Positions 46,046-57,582 of a stretch of DNA of 64,000 nt are shown here, in pieces. The notes under the pieces were generated by a model that had not been told where the DNA came from, did no database searches, and saw only the letters and a program-made list of their open reading frames with translations. A program made the position numbers and the translations under genes. The DNA comes from Cryptomeria japonica (taxonomy: Eukaryota; Streptophyta; Pinopsida; Cupressales; Cupressaceae): positions 141,869,247 to 141,933,246 of the forward strand of contig NC_081412.1 of NCBI RefSeq assembly GCF_030272615.1, read 5' to 3'. Each line of letters begins with the position of its first letter. Positions within the stretch are counted from its first letter, which is position 1.

Positions 46046-46179
46046 TTGGATTCAATTCTCCCCCCTCTTTTCCTAGTCAGACCTCCTTGTCACCTTCCAC
46101 CCCACCCCCATCCCTTCCCTAGGCCCTTCCCATTTCTCCTTTCTCCTCCTTTCCTCATTCTCTCCTTTTTCTCCTTCTT
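46046..46179 (-). repeat. right inverted arm of the Penelope-like element
   Basis: Reverse complement of the left arm with a few differences and short gaps. It begins ttggattcaattctcc and ends ctccttcttc on the plus strand. Confidence 0.8.
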
Positions 46180-46365
46180 CCTTTGGAGTGATTTTCCTGT
46201 GCCTTATTCTTCCTTTTTTCTTGTTTTGGTTCTTCTCTTTTTTTTTGGTCTCTTGTTATTGTTCTTTCCCTTTCTAGTGGTTTTTGTTTGTTTATTCTTG
46301 TATTGGTCTATTTTTATTGATTTGTATTTTTATGTATGTATGTCTATATGGTCCATGTGGATACA
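46180..46365. other. T-rich stretch between arm and microsatellite
   Basis: Low complexity, no gene. It may still be part of the element or of the target. Confidence 0.4.
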
Positions 46366-46376
46366 TGTGTACATAT

Positions 46377-46418
<42 letters not shown>

Positions 46419-46880
46419 ACACAAAGATATATATATATATATATGTACACACACACATACATACATACATTTAAGCATGTGTCTTTTTTTTGCTCATTTG
46501 TATTTATTTTTATTTGCCTTTTGTTTGTTAATACACACATACACACACATATTTGTGTGTCTGTGTGTGTGTATGTGTATATATGTATATGTGTATGTAC
46601 ATATATGTATATATATGTGTATATATGTGTATAAATATATATGTATATATATACATACATATATGTGTATATATACATATACATACACATAAATATTCAT
46701 ATGCATACACATATAAATATACATATACATACACATAGACATAGACATATACATATACATATACATATACGTGTACATGTAATGTACACATACACATACA
46801 CATGTGCACACACACACACAAGCACACACACACACACATACACACATGCACATACATATACATATACATTTATATATTTA
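46366..46880. repeat. compound microsatellite (AC, AT, ACAT and GT units)
   Basis: Long runs of alternating AC, TATA, ATAC and GT pairs. Open frames across it encode only Tyr-Ile or His-Thr repeats and are artefacts of the repeat. Confidence 0.95.
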
Positions 46881-47820
46881 TATATTTTTTTAAAAAAATT
46901 TTTTTTAGGTATTTTTTCCTTTTCTTAATTGTGTTTGCTTGGTTCTTTATTTTGGGGTGCTTGTTGTATTCATATTTTATGTTTGTGTTTCTTTCTCTTT
47001 CTTACTTTCTTTGTGCCTCTTCATTGTTAATTAAGTCCTTATATTTTTTGTTTCTTTGTCATTGTGTCCCTTTATCTTATTTTTTGTTTTTTCTTCATTG
47101 TGTCTATTTTGGCAATTTCCTTTCTTTTAATAGTTTTTATTTTTTAGGGTTTTAAATGTCTTATTTGGTAGGTTAGTCCATTTTCTCTAAAAAAATTCTT
47201 CATCTTATTCTATTTTTTTCTTTTTCTTTTTATTCTCCCTTTCTTGGTTTATCCCCCCCTCTATTTCCTATTAGTCACCTTGGTCTGCTACTATTTTCAT
47301 TTCTCTTTTCAAGCTTTCTCATACTGATAAAGGATCATGGAGCATGATCTGAAACATTATGAAAAAAATTATCCATGTAGTCAAATCCAGAATCCAATTT
47401 TACAACATATAACATAGATAAAGGCTTTGAGATATAATTTGTAAATAGGAAATATCTTTAAAACCCTAAAGATGCAATATGCAAGAGTACTATAAATGAA
47501 AAGAAGCAATGTAAAATGAAAGAAACCATTATCCAACACATGATTGTGATAAATGTAACTAAAGGAAACATAATACTATGTGAAATAACAAACAAATAAT
47601 ATTTAGTAAATTCCATTATGAGTTCCTAAAATCAGATCTAAAAATATAAGTGAAAATTATGCAACCCATAATTTATCAAAATAAATTAGGGTTTTTTTAT
47701 GAGATTAACTACTAATTTTTTGTTTATAATTGAAAATATGATCTACGAGTGTAAATTGAAAGATAAAAAATATAAAAATCAGATCTGAGACAACAAATCA
47801 TAATTAAGCATAAAAGAAGT
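46881..47820. other. T-rich sequence and putative leader of a minus-strand Gypsy element
   Basis: No gene. From about 47330 to 47820 it is A-rich with 'aaaaccctaaagatg' and 'aaatcagatctgag' wording that, read on the minus strand, resembles the leader following the LTR at 27904. It may be the interior side of the minus-strand element whose LTR end is at 47835. Confidence 0.4.
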
Positions 47821-48010
47821 TGGGTTCACCAAAATGTAAAGGATGAAATTTGAGAATTAGGGTTCCACTAAGTAAATCCACTAAATAACCCAATTAACAC
47901 CACTATAATGAAAGAGGATTGAACCCAATAGATTCAAGCTCAATCCCATTGTGAAATAGACTAAGATTTTGATTGGATTCAACTGGTTGGAGATTGATTA
48001 TCCTCTTTCT
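47821..48010 (-). repeat. LTR end and primer binding site, same family as the young Gypsy element
   Basis: The minus strand reads CATCCTTTACA then TTTTGGTGAACCCA (PBS at 47821-47831), the same arrangement as GCTTTACA TTTTGGTGAACCC at 27896-27914. The adjacent LTR sequence (gattgaacccaatagattc near 47920) resembles the LTR end of that element. The far border of this LTR is not resolved. Confidence 0.6.
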
Positions 48011-50849
48011 AATTTGAATTTATAATGTAATTATGAAATTAGGAGAAAATGATGGATAATTGAGGTATATTGATAGAAGTGGTAAGCTACAGATGTCTCA
48101 CAGAGCCATCAACTGAGATCTTGGCAAAAGAAGATTTCTAGAACTTGTTTTACAAAAGTTTAGCCTAGTTTTTAGAGACTATGTAGCACAAATCCACCTT
48201 GGTCCTCCAAATTTTTATCGTTAAAAGCTAAACTTGTTTGTCACTATCAACATTGCCAAATTTCTCAAGTACAACTCCTGCACCTATCCATGCACATAGA
48301 AAGAAAGGGAAGTATATTGGGAATAGGGATTTGTATAAGTCAAACCCAAATTTTGGAATTAAACATGAATGAAATAATGCAAATATCGAAACAAATGTTA
48401 AGGAGAAGTACCTTAAAATTGCAATTGTTGGGGATGATGCAGTTCTCTTTTAATGAAATTATAAATGTTGAATGTATACTGATGGTGTGTATAAGAATAC
48501 ATGCCAAACCATTTTGAGGAGTTTAGAGAGCCTTGGAGAGCACCTAGGCCAACACACATCATACTCCCCCTAGATTGTGGATACCATTTTTAGTGAGTTG
48601 AGGGTAGAGGTCTTGAGTACTTTTTCCTTGGAGGAGGTCCAATGCTAAGTCCCCAAGGAAATTATCAAATGAGATCTATTTCTTTATTATCAAGATAGAA
48701 ATAAGGTGAGAGGATGCTAGGTGACACAGTGTACATATGGAGATGTAGCTCAAAAAATATACCCTTGGTTCCTAGTTACACAAGGTTGTTATCCTAATAA
48801 CAACTAGATTCCATTATACTTTGCTCAGTAGGTGTATGCTGAGGTCCATTTGGGATTAAAAGTCAACTATCTTGACCTTCCAAACTATTTTGGATAGGGG
48901 CATGGAAGAGTGGTAGATCAAGAGCCATATCATAGAGCTGACTAACAGGTGCCAGCCTATAGGTAGTTGGTTAGTCACAAGTTTCCTGCAATATCCCCAT
49001 CTCTCGCCCACACAACAGATCAAGTGGTCATTACTTCCCTAGGAAGCGATTGGAAACATTGGAGATGTTATAGTTGTTGTATCTAACATTTCTTCTAATA
49101 GGTTGGTTAGATATATGATGATTCGACCATGGTCGAGACCATTGACATGTACATCATCTAGTCATGCGACCAATGATCATTATTCTATGTCAACATCCCC
49201 ATGCCACTGGACATAGAAACTATATAAAGAGGTGATCAATAGATGCACATGTCTCACTATTTGGTCAAAGACATCCTACATTCATAATATTTTATTTCAT
49301 CACACCTTCATATACCATTGGGTGAGGTGAGGTAGGAGGTGCTTAGAGAGTCACAAGTTGGAGCATCAATTAATTCATGGGGACATTCATAACATTCTCA
49401 TCACTCTATGCAGAAAGACCCACTAATAGATCACTTTGTTGCTGCAGAGGAGGATATATGGAATGATTAGGTTCAAAGTACACCAAAGGGCCTAGATTCA
49501 TTTGAGGAATAGTTACATAAATTGATCTAGACTAGATTTATGGATATGCTACTATGGTTAGACTCTTCATCAATACCCTCTCATCTACATATCTCCCTAC
49601 ACTCCTTATTCACCGAGTCTGGCACAACTAGATATGCGGATGCAATTGTTGTTGCAAATATAAATTGTTGTTGTAGCAGATGATCAGATTGTGGCTCTTG
49701 ATACCTAGGTACATGTATAATAAATGATTTATAAATGTTTACTTATATTTCATTTATAATTTTTGTAACTTTGAATTATTTAACTAGCTAGGTAACATGT
49801 AGAGATGTACCAATTAGCTCACATTACTCCCAGCCTAACTTTAGAGTGTGTGCATAGGTGGGATTTAGTTGATGTGACACTTGTTAGTGGAGAGGTCAAT
49901 TTAAAATTTTTATGTACAATTGAAATTGTATATATATTTGTGTGTGCATGTATATACATTCTTCTTACAGTTATTGATATTTGATATTTATTGATATTTA
50001 ATGTGCTCTGCTATTTGCAAGGATCGGTTGGACATCCATCAGACTAGAACTCTCACTCAGAGGGTTTCTCCATTCGTAGCCAGCATGATGATGAAGCTAC
50101 CACTTAGAGCACACCCATCTACATGTTTACCTTTATATAGAATTTTTTAGACATGTTTGTACCTTTATATATACATGTATTTATAGGGACTTGATTACAT
50201 GTTTGATGATATGCCTATATACATTTGATATAATTTATGTTTAAAATTTATACATGTTTGACAATACATCATGTACATTTCTTGAGATTTAGTTCTGGAT
50301 GTTTATTTGATGATGACTATATAGATCTGTTTATATGTGTTTATATATTAGATGTTTATATAGATTTATATGTAATCTATTTAACATTTTATTGAGAATA
50401 ATATACAATAAATACATTCCCTTAAGCCATTCAATTACATCCTAAAAAATTTCTAGCTCCATGTCCTAATTACATCTCCTTAAGTCATTTCAATCGCATC
50501 CATAGGTTAAATTACATGTTAAGATACAATTTAATTGAGATAGATATAAGAAATTTCAATGAAAATTTCATAAAACTAACAATATCACATAAGAAATATC
50601 ATCCCCTTAAGCCACATCATGAATTTGACCTGAAATATACCCCATTCTTGAAATAATTACAAAATCAATTGATAATAAATATATCAAAATTTATGAATAT
50701 CATACAGGGATAATTTGCAAACTCAAGTGATTATATAAATTATATATCATATATGCATTTAAATACTTTCAATTTAAGGGGTATTAAGGGTCTTATCTAG
50801 ATTACTTTGGGTCAATTAATCAATTTAATGTCAATTCAAGTTAGATAGT
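48011..50849. other. no gene recognised
   Basis: Some open frames occur (for example near 48290-48517), but none resembles a protein family. Composition is AT-rich. The left part may be the rest of the minus-strand LTR. I see nothing else supportable. Confidence 0.4.
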
Positions 50850-51436
50850 TGTAGACACATAGATCTTACCACCAAATTAAATAAATATTAAATATTTATT
50901 TAATTAACTAGCAATTCTTCTATTAATTAAATTTATATTTAATTAATTCACCACCTTCCTCTATTGATTAAATAAATTATTCAATTTATTTAATTTAGAC
51001 ACAATCTAACTTTTAATTAAATAAATCATATTTATTTAAGTAAATCCACCTTTCCAATTTAATAAAATTTACATTGAATTAAAACCCCTTTTGACATTTA
51101 AATAAATCAATATTTATTTAAATCAACCCAATACAAGTTGCAATCCACTTTTTGAAATAAATAAATTTAATTTTAATTAAATCCTAAAAATCCTCCTATT
51201 CTCATGTTTGAAATCATCAAAATCCAAGCTAATTAGACTAAAGGGACGGATCACAAAATCCTTAACTAATTAAATTGATTTTAAGCACAATACAATGAAA
51301 TAAATGATGGAAATAGCATGATTAAACTAAATTACAAATCCCTATTCTCCACTTGTGCTTCCATTGTTCTTCTCCATTATTGTTGGTGTAGGTGGCTCTC
51401 AGGTATTGCATGGATTTCCTGCATAATATAGACAAT

Positions 51437-51453
51437 AACTTTGAAGACTATGA
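51437..51453 (+). other. LINE target site duplication, left copy
   Basis: AACTTTGAAGACTATGA. The copy at 59445-59461 differs by one base (G for A at position 14). Confidence 0.85.
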
Positions 51454-51482
51454 GAGTCGGCATGGAGGGCGGTCAGTTCTAG

Positions 51483-52987
51483 AATTCAAATTTGAGCGGG
51501 AGTTCTGGATCGGCATCGAGACAGCATGCGGTAGATGACTTAGAGATTCCTACAGATGGAGGGGGTTCAGATGGTAAAGACCTCGATGATCCAGTGAATT
51601 TGGGGGACCCGGGGGGAGGCCCAACACCACGTGAAGAGAAGCTAGTAGATGAGAGCGGGAAAGGGAAGGTTCAAACTTCAAAATCAGAAGACGGCAACTT
51701 GGAAGAAGCCCAAGGATAGCAAGTGACTTGTGTCACAAAGAACATGGTGGAAGGAAAAGATCATCCGGAAAAGGTTCTTTCGTCAATGGACCCTAAGGGG
51801 GAACCCAATGGACAGACACATAAGTGGTCCTTGTTGTTTGGGGTTAAGCCTAAAGGTAAGTCCTCATCGCCTCCTGTTAAAAATTCCTCGAATGTGTCTC
51901 AGGGCAAGTTTGCTATCATCATTCCAGACCAAATCATTGATCAAAACATTGCTAGAATGGAAAATACTTTGATTGGTAACTTTTTTGGGTCCAAACCCAA
52001 TATAGAAATAGTTTGTGGATTTGTCAAAAGAAAGTGGAACTTGAAAGGTCAGGTTGATGTGGTAGCAATGAACAAAGGCTATCTATCCTTCTCTTTTTCT
52101 TGTGATGAGGATAGAAGAAACATTCTATGTAGTGGGTCTTGGGCAATAGGCACATACATCATGTACATCTAGAAATGGCACCCTAATGTTGCGAGAGGAA
52201 ATAATTTTTTGGTCCAAGTCCCGGTGTGGGTCAAGCTCCCTGGGCTCCCAATGGAATTCTGGGAGGAAGATGTTTTTGCAGGAATTGCCAATACCTTTGG
52301 GGAGCTTATCACTATCGATCAGGTCACGACATCCAGAAGAAGGTTGATCTATGCTAGGATCTGTGTTGGAGTTGGACCTGATATGAACATGCCAGAAGAA
52401 ATAGAGATAGAATCAAAACTGGGGAAGTGGAAGCAGAATATTGTTTATGAAACAATCCCCTTCGCCTGTTTTCATTGCAAAAAAGTCAGACACTGGGCTA
52501 AAAAATGTCCAACTATAGAGGATAAACCCCATCTCCAAACAAAGGTTTGGAAAAAAGTGGACAAGCCACTAAAAGCCTTGGAATCCAATGATCCATTCAA
52601 GAGAAGCAGTCTCAGATAGGACAGGTGGAGGAAGAAATCACCAGTGAAGTGGGTAATGAGTTAAAGATTCAGTTGTTGGAGCAGAGTGTTAAGGACTCAG
52701 AGCACAAAGAAAAAGACAACACTCAGCAAGAGGATCTGAAAGAGGACAAGATAGAGTTAGTCTTAGAGAAAGTAGATAAAAAGCCCACAGATAACAAAGA
52801 GGAAGGAGATAACTTTAACCTTGTCTCAAAATCTCAAGATCAAGATAAAGAATTAGATTGGTTCCAGGAGGCCCAACCTGATACCATTTTGGGCCAAGGG
52901 CTATCGAAAATTTCACTAACCACCCCAGCAAAGGGAAAGCTGGCCTCTTCGGAGGAGATCCAAAATGGGGAGATGAAGAGGACATAA
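51483..52987 (+). pseudogene. LINE ORF1 (DUF4283-like with zinc knuckle), broken
   Basis: One frame runs 51483-52619 with three TAG stops (51717, 52170, 52617). It starts at a TTG, so the original ATG is probably mutated. The N-terminal region is acidic. The DUF4283-like core follows, with VPVWVKLPGLPMEFW after a TAG. The zinc knuckle CFHCKKVRHWAKKCP (Cys-x2-Cys-x4-His-x4-Cys) lies at about 52468-52511. An acidic Glu/Lys-rich tail (52625-52987) is in another frame. The product would be the RNA-binding ORF1 protein. Confidence 0.8.
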
Positions 52988-53252
52988 AAAAGGCACTAGG
53001 GAAGAATGAAACAAAGTAGGATGATGAAGAAGCAGCAGAGGATAAAAGAAGGAACAAAAAAAAAAACAATAACAATAACCTAGTCAATAGTACGGTGACT
53101 AGAAACACCAGAAGCAGGCTGGGTGATGTGAGAGTGCAACACACTTCTCCGGGAAGACACTCAAATGCAAAAAAATGATGATTGGAAACAAGCAAGAATT
53201 TAGTAGATGGTACCCAAAGAACCATCTTTGAGGTAGGTATTTCTAAAAATCC

Positions 53253-54391
53253 ATGAAAATCATCTCCTGGAACATTAGGGGACTTAATAGTCCTCACAAG
53301 CATAATTTAGTTAAAAATATGATTAGAGATAGAAACCCTGATATTTTTTTGATTCAAGAAACTAAGATGGAAAAAGATAAAGTGGAAAGTTTGAATATGT
53401 TCAAAAATGGAGGAGTCAGCGGAGGTAGTTTAGAAGGGCCATCAGGAGGAATTGTTACCTTCTGGAACAAAAATAATGTAGAAGGAGAGGTGTTGATTCA
53501 GGACAACAATCTAGCTTGTATAAGATTTAAGCACATTAAAAACTGCACGACGTGGGTCCTAATTAATGTTTATGCTCCCAACACTAAGGCTGGTAGAAGT
53601 GAGATGTGGAGATATCTCACTAGGTTGAGAAGTAGGTTTGCTAAGGATAGCTGGATAATTATGAGAGATTTCAAACTCCCTTGAAGGAAAATGAGAAAAA
53701 GGAAGGGAGTCAAGCTAACCTGGATAGCAGACTGGACCTGATGGACTTCAAAAACAATAATGCCATTCATGATTTGGAGCTGCAAGGAGTCAAATACACT
53801 TGGACTAATAGAAGAAATGGTGAGAATTTGATTCAGGTTAGACTTGATAGATCTCTTCTTTCCTTAGATTGGTTTAATCTTCATGATTGTTCCTTATCCT
53901 CTCACATAAGGGCAGGATCCAATCATTACCCTATAACCTTCACGGGTGAAGTAAAGAATAGAAGGAGACATTTTCCCTATAGATTTGAAAAAATGTGGAC
54001 TAGACATCTAGATTTGGAAAGTAAGATTAAGGACTGGTGGCAGGTCAGTATTGAAGGTAATGCTATGTATAAAGTGGTCAAAAAGCTGAAGAATGTTAAA
54101 GATAATATTAAGAAGTGGAATAAGGATTTCTTTGGGAACATCTTTACCTCAAAAACTTCAACCCTCTTAGAGCTCAAGGAAATTCAAGATGAGATACAGA
54201 ACAATGGTTGCACCAATATGTCCAGAGATACTGAAGATGCTATTCTTATGAGATATCATGATATAATAGCTAAAGAGGAAACCTACTGGAAACAAAGATT
54301 GAGAAATGTTAGGTTAAAGGAGGGCAATAGGAACACTAAATACTTCCATATGTCCACCTTAAGACATAAGGCCATAAATATAATTGTTTAG
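53253..54391 (+). pseudogene. LINE AP-like endonuclease, broken
   Basis: MKIISWNIRGLNSP is the usual first strand; LIQETKM carries the catalytic Glu and NVYAPN follows. The segment that should read GDFN is MRDFK, and the frame shifts there (near 53690). The second frame carries WTNRRNGENLIQVRLDR, and GSNHYPI stands where SDH is expected, so that Asp reads Asn. The endonuclease is likely dead. The domain would nick the target to start reverse transcription. Confidence 0.85.
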
Positions 54392-54430
54392 ATTAAAGTA
54401 AATGGTAGATGTGTTGTAGATGATGATTCC

Positions 54431-56460
54431 ATGAGCAAGGTTGCTATGGATTTTTTCTCTAATTTACTTGCTAAGGATCAGAATTTGAATATACAGGCCC
54501 AAAGGGAATTACTAGACAATATACCTACCATTTTGGGGGATGCTCAAAATGATCACTTGATGGTCATCCCTTCCCATGATGAAATTTTGATAGTTGTTAA
54601 TTCCTTTGAAGGCAACAAGGCCCCAGGTCTAGATGGCTTTCCCATGTTCTTCTTCCAAATGTACTGACATATAATTGGAGATGATGTTACCAGAGCTGTG
54701 AAAGAATTTTTTGGTGCTAGAAAACTTTTGAAAGAAGTTAATGGTATTTTATTGCTCTTATACCCAAAAAGATGGGGGCAGATTCAATGGATCTTTTCAG
54801 ACCTATAAGCTTATGCAACTCTCTCTATAAGATAATCTCTAAGGTCCTTACCTCTAGAATTCTAAAGTTGCTTCCTTCCATCATTTCGCCTCAGCAAAGT
54901 GGTTTTGTCCTGGGAAGGCAAATTTTGGATTCTATTATCTCTGTCCATGAAAACATCCACTCTCTGGCTTTTTCTAAAAAAGAAGGTTTTTTTCTGAAGC
55001 TAGATCTCTCTAAAGCTTACGATAGAGTGGATTGGGATTTTATGATGGATGTTCTCTTTGCTTTTGGCTTCAGTCCCAGAAGTGTTAGCCTTATTAGGCA
55101 ACTTGTTTCTTTAGCTTCTTTCTCTATTTTAATGAATGGTTCCCCCTCTCCTTTCTTTAAAGCCTCAAGAGGTCTCAGGTAGGGGGACCCTCTATCTCCT
55201 GTTATCTTTATCATCATGGCAGAATGTTTGGGGAGATGTATTGGAAAGATAGTTGAGAAAAGGGAGTTTTGTGGTTTGAATCCTTCTTCGACAGATCAAA
55301 TATGTTCTCATCAGCAGTTTGTTGATGATTCTATAATAATGGGAAAAGCCACTATGAAGGATTCTAGAAGACTAAAAAAGGCTCTGGATAACTATGGAGA
55401 GGCTACCGGTCAGCTAATAAACTGGTCTAAAAGCTTTGTTTATTTTATCAACACCCCGGAGAGAAGGAGGCTTAAAATCAGTAACATTCTGGGTGACCAA
55501 ATGGGTAGTTTTCCTGCTTCTTACTTGGGGCTCCCCTTAGGCCAAGATCCTTTGGATACCTTTTGGGGAGCCTTGGTGGATAAATTCCACAAAAAGCTAT
55601 CTGGATGGAAGGGAGCTCTTCTTAGTCAAGCAGGTAAGGTTCAATTACTAAAAACCACTCTTCAAAGTATCCCTCTCTATGCCATTAGTCTATTTAGGAT
55701 TCCTGCTAAGTATGCTGAGGCCATTGAAAAAATTCAAAGATTCTTTTTATGGACAGGGGTTGAGGAGAAGAAGAGAATGAACTTAATTGCATGGGAGAAG
55801 GTTTATAAGCCTATGAACAAAGGAGGTCTGGGACTTAGAAGAATAAGAGACATAAATGATTACCTCATGGCCAAGAAGATTTGGAGAGGATATAGAAATC
55901 AAGGAGAGTGGAAAAAAATATGGGACAACAAATATAAAAGCCAATGTCTGAATCTTCAAAGTTTCCTCAAAGCGAAGATTATCCCAATTGGATCCAATAT
56001 TTGGAAAAATGTCTCTAGGACTAGAGACTTAATCATCAAAGGTACAAAATGGAAGTTGGGGAAAGGGAATCTTATTTAGTTCTGGGAGGACCCTTGGCTT
56101 CTGGAGTCCCCTTTGAATGAAAACCTTGACTGGAACAGATATCAGAACCAATGCAAGGAAAGATTTGGAACCAAGGTGGAGGATTACTGGAAAGATGGAC
56201 AGTGGAAAGACTTATCTCAAGTGGATCAGTCTTTGGGTAGTCTGAACAAAGTCATGAACTCTATGGTGAGGATTGAAGAAGAAGACCATCTAGTTTGGAA
56301 ACTCATAGCTAGTGGTACTTTTATAGTGGCCTCTCTATATCATCAACAGTTCAATAACATGGAAAGTCCTTGCTGGGCTAAAGCTTGGGTGAAAGCTCTT
56401 ACCCCCAAGATCAACATTTTCTTTTGGATAACTCTTCAAGACAAAAATTCTTACAACTGA
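54431..56460 (+). pseudogene. LINE reverse transcriptase, broken
   Basis: Two frames: 54431-54667, then after a TGA and shift 54772-56460. They include GNKAPGLDGFP, LFRPISLCNSLYKIISKVL, QQSGFVLGRQI, motif A (LDLSKAYDRVDWDF), RGLR-TAG-GDPLSP, where the stop replaces the Gln of RQGDPLSP, and QFVDDSIIM with the two catalytic Asp. Thumb sequence SYLGLPLG follows. Stops are mostly TAG (55182, 56079). It would copy LINE RNA at the nicked target. Confidence 0.9.
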
Positions 56461-56899
56461 GAATATTAGAAAATGAGGTATTAGCATTCCTAGTTTCTTT
56501 ATTCTTTGTAAGCAGAATGAGGAGACTATAAATCATATGATCTTTCATTGTCCCTTCTTTGCTGTTGTTTGGGGAAGCTGTCTAGATCAATTCAATATTA
56601 GTTGGAGTTTCCCCAACTCGATTCAAGAGATTTTAAAGTCATGGTATCACCCTTCAAAAAACAAAACCACAACCTTATTATGGAAAATTGCCTTACCTCA
56701 CATGTGCTGGGGTCTATGGAAAGAAATAAATGATAGAGTTTTTAGAGAAAAGACTACTAAGGCTAAAATTGTGTTTGAGAAAATAAGAAGAAGTATAGTG
56801 GAAAATATGAATATTATAGGTGGAATTGATAATCCTCGCACTAAGGAGGATCAATTTATCTATAAAAAGTGGAGATTAAAGGCTCAAGAGAGTATCTAG
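56440..56899 (+). pseudogene. LINE zf-RVT domain
   Basis: After a frameshift near 56445 the frame continues to 56899 with a Cys/His-containing segment NHMIFHCPFFAVVW and WKEINDRVF typical of the domain found after RT in plant L1 elements. Confidence 0.75.
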
Positions 56900-56929
56900 A
56901 ACAATCCTAGAGAGGGAGTGATATGGATT

Positions 56930-57397
56930 AGCCCACCTAGGGGATGGATGAAAATCAATTTTGATGGAGCCTCTAAAGGAAACCCGGGGGTTGCAAGATG
57001 TGGAGTGGTCCTAAGGGATGAATGGGGAATATGTAAAATCATAAAATGTATACCCATAGGAAATTAGACCAATCATGTTGCTGAAGCCATGGTGGCTTAT
57101 CATGGGATGATCCTTGCCAAGGAAGCCAAGTGCACTAAAGTTTGGTGTGAAGGAGATTCCTTAAACATTATCAATTGTTTAAATATGAAATTCCCACCAT
57201 CTTGGTCAATTAGTAATGCTATTAAAGCTACTAGGAAAATCAGCGAAGAGTTTGAAATGTGTGTTTTTACACATGTATATAGGGAGGCCAACTCTTGCAC
57301 TGACTGGGCAGCTAACCTGGCTTGCCAATCAGCAGACATCATTACTAGTTATGGTGAAATGGAAATTGCAAGTGAAATAAAATCCTTGCTCAATTAG
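56930..57397 (+). pseudogene. archaeal-type RNase H of the LINE
   Basis: MKINFDGASKGNPGVARCG starts the domain. AEAMVAY, EGDSLN and ANSCTDWAAN supply the Glu and the other two Asp, so all four catalytic acids are present. A TAG falls near 57066. Such RNase H domains in plant L1 elements are documented. It would help remove template RNA. Confidence 0.85.
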
Positions 57398-57582
57398 GAC
57401 CAAAGCTTTACAAGGCAACGTGGTACTTTTAATAATTATTTCTAATGACCTTTCCACCTTTTCGATGCAGGGCTTGCTTGAAGATAATGAGCTTTTAAAT
57501 AGGTGTCTTATCATCATTATTTGGCATGAATTCTAGGCATTCTTACAAAATAACCACATAAACTAGAGGAGAAGTTATCAAA

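Larger units (their letters stand above)
43192..46179 (-). mobile_element. Penelope-like element with GIY-YIG endonuclease, degenerate
   Basis: On the minus strand the element encodes a Penelope-type RT followed by a GIY-YIG endonuclease, and it is bounded by inverted arms of about 132 bases. Stops and frameshifts break the frame. Penelope-like elements are mostly animal, and in plants the GIY-YIG type is described mainly from conifers (Dryad), so this supports the organism call. It is located at the cut end of an LTR and next to a long microsatellite. Confidence 0.85.

Noticed and set aside
46046-47155. Several long open frames on both strands in the AC/AT microsatellite
   Set aside because: They encode only His-Thr, Tyr-Ile or Cys-Val repeats imposed by the repeat; no gene is implied.
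48720-49900. Possible decayed transposon protein in this stretch
   Set aside because: Scattered words look protein-like in one frame, but no conserved motif could be defined.
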